Source: Undaria pinnatifida (taxonomy: Eukaryota; Sar; Phaeophyceae; Laminariales; Alariaceae). From it: DNA of 64,000 nt. Position 1 is the first letter of the stretch. Each line of letters starts with the position of its first letter. Under the pieces are notes generated by a model. It did no database searches and was not told where the DNA came from. It saw only the letters and a program-made list of their open reading frames with translations. The stretch is from positions 10,414,785-10,478,784 of the forward strand of contig JABAKD010000009.1 in assembly GCA_012845835.1 (NCBI GenBank), given 5' to 3'. This document shows positions 59,325 through 64,000 of the stretch, piece after piece. Position numbers and translations under genes: made by a program.

Positions 59325-59480
59325 TTGGGGGGATTCGAACTCACGAAGCTGACCTATGAAACCAGGCTCGAGGACATAATCTGATACGCCACCGGGGCAG
59401 TGAGTGATCCGGTCGCCTCGGTGGTCTAGTGGGGTTACACTCGAATACTACTAGTAATACTAGCGTTGGTCCTTGAGTTG
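59325..59480. repeat. Two tRNA-like segments (SINE-like)
   Basis: The minus strand at 59,325-59,400 ends in GAGTTCGAATCCCC, a good B box, with a weak A box. The plus strand at 59,410-59,480 has GGTGGTCTAGTGGGG, an A-box-like start, but a degraded B box. Neither folds convincingly into a full cloverleaf by eye. Confidence 0.35.
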
Positions 59481-59649
59481 AATAACCACCGTTGTGAGCT
59501 TGTTGGCTTTGTTTATTTGCAGAAATAAATGGGGAGAAAAGGATCAACTAGAGCTGAAATCGCCTAGCAGCGTGGGTAGGTACAAATCGACGCGAACCGA
59601 CGAGGAAAGAAAATGCTGAACTCTTCTCGCGATAAAAATTAGGGCAGGT

Positions 59650-61110
59650 ACTGTAGTGGGGAGGGGGGAGGGGAGCCCGCTATATGACCCCGGATCTAAG
59701 TTATACTACTGGGAGGGCGAGAGTAATGCGAGCATCTCAATAAATGGGATAGGAAAAAGAAAAGAAGTGAAGTGTATTACTGCTGCTGTTATAATACGAT
59801 GCCCAAGCAAGTTGCACCGATCGACTCGATCTGGACTGACTGCTGTATTATGCAATTGGTCCATGTACAACTTCTCTAATCACAGGCCAGTATGAGATGA
59901 TAGTCATTAAACTTGCTGAACTTCTTAGTGAGTGGTGGTTTCCTCTATATCCACGAACCCCGGCCGAGCCAATCAATCGAAGGTTGGGTTACACTGTGCG
60001 GGGTGGTATCGAGGCAGGGGGTCAAATGAAATGTCCGCGTACCGCAGGGTTGGGGTATACAAATAAAAATTCAGCAGTAGTGCGAGTTGCCGCATTTTTT
60101 TGTAGTTGTAAACATCTTGAAGGATTTCTGAACCGGGGTTGGACCCTGTTCTGTGATGCTGGCGTTGTACAGGAACCTCAACTAGCTACTGCAAGCTTCC
60201 ACACCGTGCGGTGTGGTGTCGACCCGGGAGACGTCGGTTTTCGCCCCCGGTTTGTTGGAGTTGATGGGGTATGGAAGGTTTTCTGGAACGGCGGTGGAGC
60301 CCTGTCCTCATCGGGTGCGTTGGAACGCCCCCCGCCCGTTTGCTGGTCTATCTCCTCCCCGGGTGTCTCCGGCTCTACGAGCTGCACATCCAATCAACGA
60401 TAAGTCACTTCGAATAGATTATTGTCTCACAATCATGCGGGGCTGTGTCGACCCGCAGGAGAAATCGGTTATCGTCCCCGGTCTGTCAGGATTTCTGAAA
60501 CGGGTACAGGACTCTATATCCTCCCATGGTGGCGCTGCCCTTACGTCCGAGCCCCAACCAATCAGCGGTAAGCAAATATGGTTGGGGTTCAACGTCGTGA
60601 GGAGTGGTGTCGACACGGTGGGTCATCGTTATTGTTCCCGCGTTTTTGGAGCTGCAGATATTCGGGGGATTCATGAATCGGGGATGGGACCCTATCTTCC
60701 CCGTGTGCGATGGAAATGCCCCCCATTGATGGGTCTCTATCCGCCGGGGACGGCGCTGTGGAGCTCGAACCAATCAGCGATTAGCCCACGGGATTGGGGT
60801 TTTCTCACCGTACAAGGTGGTGTCGACCGGAGAAAGCTCGGTTTCCGGTCGATGGAAGTTTTATAAATGTGGAACGACCTCTGGACCGGGGATGCGACCC
60901 TATATCCTCCCATGGTGGAGCTGGCTCAACATACGAACCATGGCCAATCAGAAAATCGGCCGGTGGGGTTGGGATTTCCACACCGTGCGGGGAGGTATCC
61001 ACCCGGATGATATCCGTGTTCTTCCCCGGTTTTTGTCGGAGTTGTATATGTGTGGATGGATTCTGATCCCAGCATGTGACCCTATCGTGCTCGGGTGACG
61101 CCTACTTTGT
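59650..61110. repeat. Tandem array of ~190-bp units (family S2)
   Basis: From about 59,950 each unit carries 'accgtgcgg[gt]gtggtgtcgaccc', 'cggttt', 'ggaacgg' and 'ccaatcag' blocks. Successive units begin near 59,990, 60,205, 60,430, 60,600, 60,810 and 60,975. A partial unit reappears at 63,865-64,000. The translations are repeat artefacts. The stretch 59,650-59,950 before the array shows no gene. Confidence 0.75.
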
Positions 61111-61699
61111 GTATGAATCCTGGCCAATGAGCAATCCGACGAAAATGACATGTTTTCATTTTCGTCTATAAAAATCGAGTCTGAAATTCTTGACTGTCAA
61201 AGTTGTAAGCCCTGTAGTCGCCTACTGTATGTAAAAGAAGTGAGCGATCTACACAGTTAGCAACAAGCAACAGCATTGCAATAGCATTCGAGGAGTTGAG
61301 TGACGAAGGCAGCCCTACCACCGTGTTTCGCGCCTGGAACAACGTCAGCACGTCTCTTCACGATCAGACAACACACAGAAGTCGATCTGGGAGGCTCGGA
61401 AGACTAACGGGTCAGTCGGCGTGTGCTCGGATTTTCCGATCGAAATCTGATGAATGAAGCTCGGAATCGGTTTCACTTGAAAAACGGTAGCTAACAATAG
61501 CAGTACATTGTTATGATTGTTAGTCTGTATCGAACTCTTGGCATTACCTTACATACTGTACGCGCAGCCTATGGTTGTGTGCGGTGACTCTTTTTACTCT
61601 ACCGAGTATTGAATCGAACAAATTGAAGTGCTGTCCTGCCCTACCCGAAGCATGGGTGTCGGCATATGCTGGCACCCATGCGGAGCCCTTGCATGTATA
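61111..61699. other. No supported gene
   Basis: Unique-looking DNA without coding motifs. Confidence 0.4.
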
Positions 61700-61990
61700 T
61701 ATACATATATGATCATTCATTTTTGGGTATTCGGTCAGGATTTGTGTTCGTCTCGGCCTCAGTATGCGATTCTCGGAACTGGAATTCTCGGTCAAATAGC
61801 TTCGTTCTAGCGCCGTCTTCGGGGGGCGGCTCAAACGCCCCTCGACCTGCCGTATCCGTTCCGCACCTGGCCGGGATCGGGTGCGTGGGCTGAGCGAGAC
61901 AAGCGAGAAGTACGTAATTTTTTGTATTTTGGGCGGTATACGCTGGAGGTATTTTTCGATCTTGGCACATATGTAAGGCTTGAACGAAAT
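61700..61990 (+). repeat. Dispersed repeat C, copy 2
   Basis: Direct-orientation partner of 57,075-57,335, with the same block order and a longer central part. Confidence 0.7.
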
Positions 61991-62214
61991 TAACAAATTT
62001 GAAAAGTTTATTTACAAGTTGGCATTATTTCCAAGTTGGCTTCTTATTTCGTCCCCACCACACTTTTTTCATGGTAACACCTTGAAGCGTTTGGCATATA
62101 TATTGTGAACGCCGTACGACTGACTGCTGTGTCGTTGCTTTTCGATATCGGAATTCAAGGCTAAATACCTTTGTTCGAGCGTTCGTTGTCTTCGAGGGGG
62201 GCCGTTCCTACCCA

Positions 62215-62460
62215 AAAACATCTTTTACACCCAGTTTCTGTGCTGATTCTTCATCCTAGAGATATACAACTTGTTTTTATGTGGTCACAGACTGTGAGGC
62301 AGAACAAACCAAACAATCGCGATAAATCAAGGTATAAAGCAAGTGAAATGCTAGCAGCGTACCGGGTACGAAAACACAACCAAACAGGCCAGACCATAAA
62401 ACAAATAGAAAACAGCACACCGAACGGAATCGCTTTTAAAAGTCGCAGTACGACAGGCAA
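62215..62460. repeat. Dispersed repeat D1, right copy
   Basis: Partner of 1,795-2,120 in the same orientation, 60 kb away. Confidence 0.6.
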
Positions 62461-63864
62461 TGTTTGGTCAGTCTTTTTCATCGCCGCTTCAAGGAGTCGT
62501 TCCGTATATATTGGTCCACGATCCACGATCCATCATCCATTTTCAGGACCGCATACTAAATATCCCACACTAATTCCATGTATAGTTATCCCCACAAACG
62601 AAACGTGGATGCACTTCTAAAGGTAGGTGTGATTATCAAGGTAGTAGTGTTTCGAACGCTTTGTTGTGTGGTTGAAATAAATGCGCTGGCTACTGACTAT
62701 TGTTGTTGTTGCTGGTCAATGCATCGTGTGCGCCAGGAATTAATTGATGACAGTATAATAAAATATAGGGATCTTCTTGAAAATGTCATCTCGTGTTCGC
62801 CAGGAATTAACCGATGATACAGAGTAATAGCGATCTCGTGACAATATCTCCTGTGCGCCACAGCAATCGACGTTATAGCAGTATCATAAAAAATAGGGAT
62901 CTTCTGCACAGCAAATATATCGTGGTACCTATCACTACAAATACGCACGTCAGACGCAAGTCAATTGGAGAAAAGAAAATAACAGAAAAGACAGAGAAGA
63001 AAGAAAAGGGGTATTATATTCCGATTCAAGATCACCCTGTGTCAAGCCGAAGCAGGCGCTCATTGCTCTTATCTGTTGTGAGCAATATATATGGCTGTTA
63101 GTATGCCGAGACATGGCGATCTGACCGCTCTTCTTATGTCTCGAATGGCTTTATCGTGACGCTCTGGGCACCAACTGCATATATTCATCTCGAGGTCGAG
63201 CGTTTGGTACGAATTGCGGTCGCATGGCAATTGTTTGCCCTCCGCGAGTAGTATGCAAGAAAACCCGCGAAAATATTAGCGAGCTTAGGTTTCTGACCCA
63301 ATAAGCAAATGAAATCGGAATTTTCAGCGACTTTTGCCGGTGCCGCATAAGCGACAAAGAGGTGATTATTCGGGCACAGCAAGTATTCCATGATTATTCG
63401 ACCATTACGCCAGTGAGTCAAATACACACTGTTAAGGCCAAATTTCAGCTTTTTTCCACGGTCGGTTATTATGCTCGAGTCGTGCCAGTGTTAGTTCCAC
63501 ATATCGTGTCGTTTTTCTTTGAACACCCCATTTTTGTTTGAAATTAATTGTGCTTATAACCGGGGGCACCTTAATCCTGCATACGAATGACTCTAATTCG
63601 TCCTTTTATATCGCGTTTGGTGCTGCTGTTGCTGTTCAAGTGTTCTCATCCTCATTTTTAGCGTGCTTGCCCGGCACGCCAACCTGATATAGGCTCAAAA
63701 TCGCTTTTTTGTGCGACCTATCATGCAAACAACTTATTGAACTGCGCTCGCATTGCAAATGTTGCCGTATGCAAGAAGTATGCGAGAAAACTCGACTCAG
63801 TCGAAGTAATTGTGAGCTTATTGGGTCGTAGACTACCAGTCAATAATGATAAATAAGCCAATGG
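62461..63864. other. No supported gene; short imperfect repeats
   Basis: A ~75-bp unit containing 'gcgccaggaatta' and 'aatagggatcttct' recurs imperfectly at 62,722-62,915. Related 'gtatgcaagaa...gcgagaaaac' segments occur near 63,245 and 63,770. No coding feature was recognised. Confidence 0.4.
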
Positions 63865-64000
63865 AGTCGGGGTTGACACGCCGTTGGGGGAGGTATATCG
63901 ACCGGGAGATCAACGTTATAGTTCCCGCGTTGCTGAGGCTATAGAGATTTTCGGAGGATTTCTGCCTACTTCCCCAGTGTGCGACGGAACTGCCCCCCAT
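63865..64000. repeat. Partial S2 tandem-repeat unit at the right edge
   Basis: It shares 'ggggttgacac', 'gttcccgcgtt' and 'tgtgcgacggaactgcccccca' with the units at 59,990-60,750. The array probably continues beyond the window. Confidence 0.6.

Noticed and set aside
59325..59480. Functional tRNA genes
   Set aside because: Only one good box is present in each, and the stems do not pair convincingly by eye; tRNAscan-SE would settle it.

Overview
The window reads as eukaryotic nuclear DNA, most likely from a brown alga (Phaeophyceae, stramenopiles). The evidence is intron-rich genes with GT-AG introns, Notch/LNR-repeat secreted proteins, long CAG/CTG and TTG microsatellites, and dense copia, gypsy, LINE, Harbinger and tyrosine-recombinase retroelements. 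The species assignment is inference. No rRNA, CRISPR array, operon or bacterial-type gene was seen.

Region 1 (1-18,508) holds the host genes. A secreted LNR-repeat protein on the minus strand (start at 731) runs off the left edge. About 4.7 kb away, divergently transcribed, lies an 11-exon gene (5,468-18,508, plus strand). Its splice junctions can be placed in phase from sequence alone. It encodes a ~714-residue CPSF30-type polyadenylation factor with CCCH zinc fingers, then a YTH domain (m6A reader family), then a DCD-type domain with its FGLP and LFL motifs, separated by Gly-rich linkers. This zinc finger-YTH-DCD fusion is the main biological finding. Its YTH domain also appears to lack the second Trp of the m6A cage.

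Region 2 (18,509-31,857) is decayed repeat DNA. It contains unassigned open frames, a gypsy RT fragment, a minus-strand LTR element (23,792-28,545) carrying a MITE insertion, a gypsy integrase fragment and a LINE RT with stop codons.

Region 3 (31,858-49,407) is one 17.5-kb nest. A minus-strand copia element with 284-289 bp LTRs and a perfect AGTTC target duplication has been opened by later insertions. These are a tyrosine-recombinase retroelement with textbook split direct repeats (33,987-37,898), a module bounded by 163-bp direct repeats (37,934-40,156), and a 7.6-kb PIF/Harbinger transposon (40,207-47,828, TSD TAA) that itself contains a foldback-like inverted tandem array.

Region 4 (49,408-64,000) contains a second, gag-only LTR element (50,516-54,735), two ~190-bp tandem-repeat arrays, tRNA-derived SINE-like copies and dispersed repeats, several of which recur near the left end of the window. 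No confident host gene was found after 18,508. All coordinates and motif calls come from reading the sequence by eye; no database search was run.
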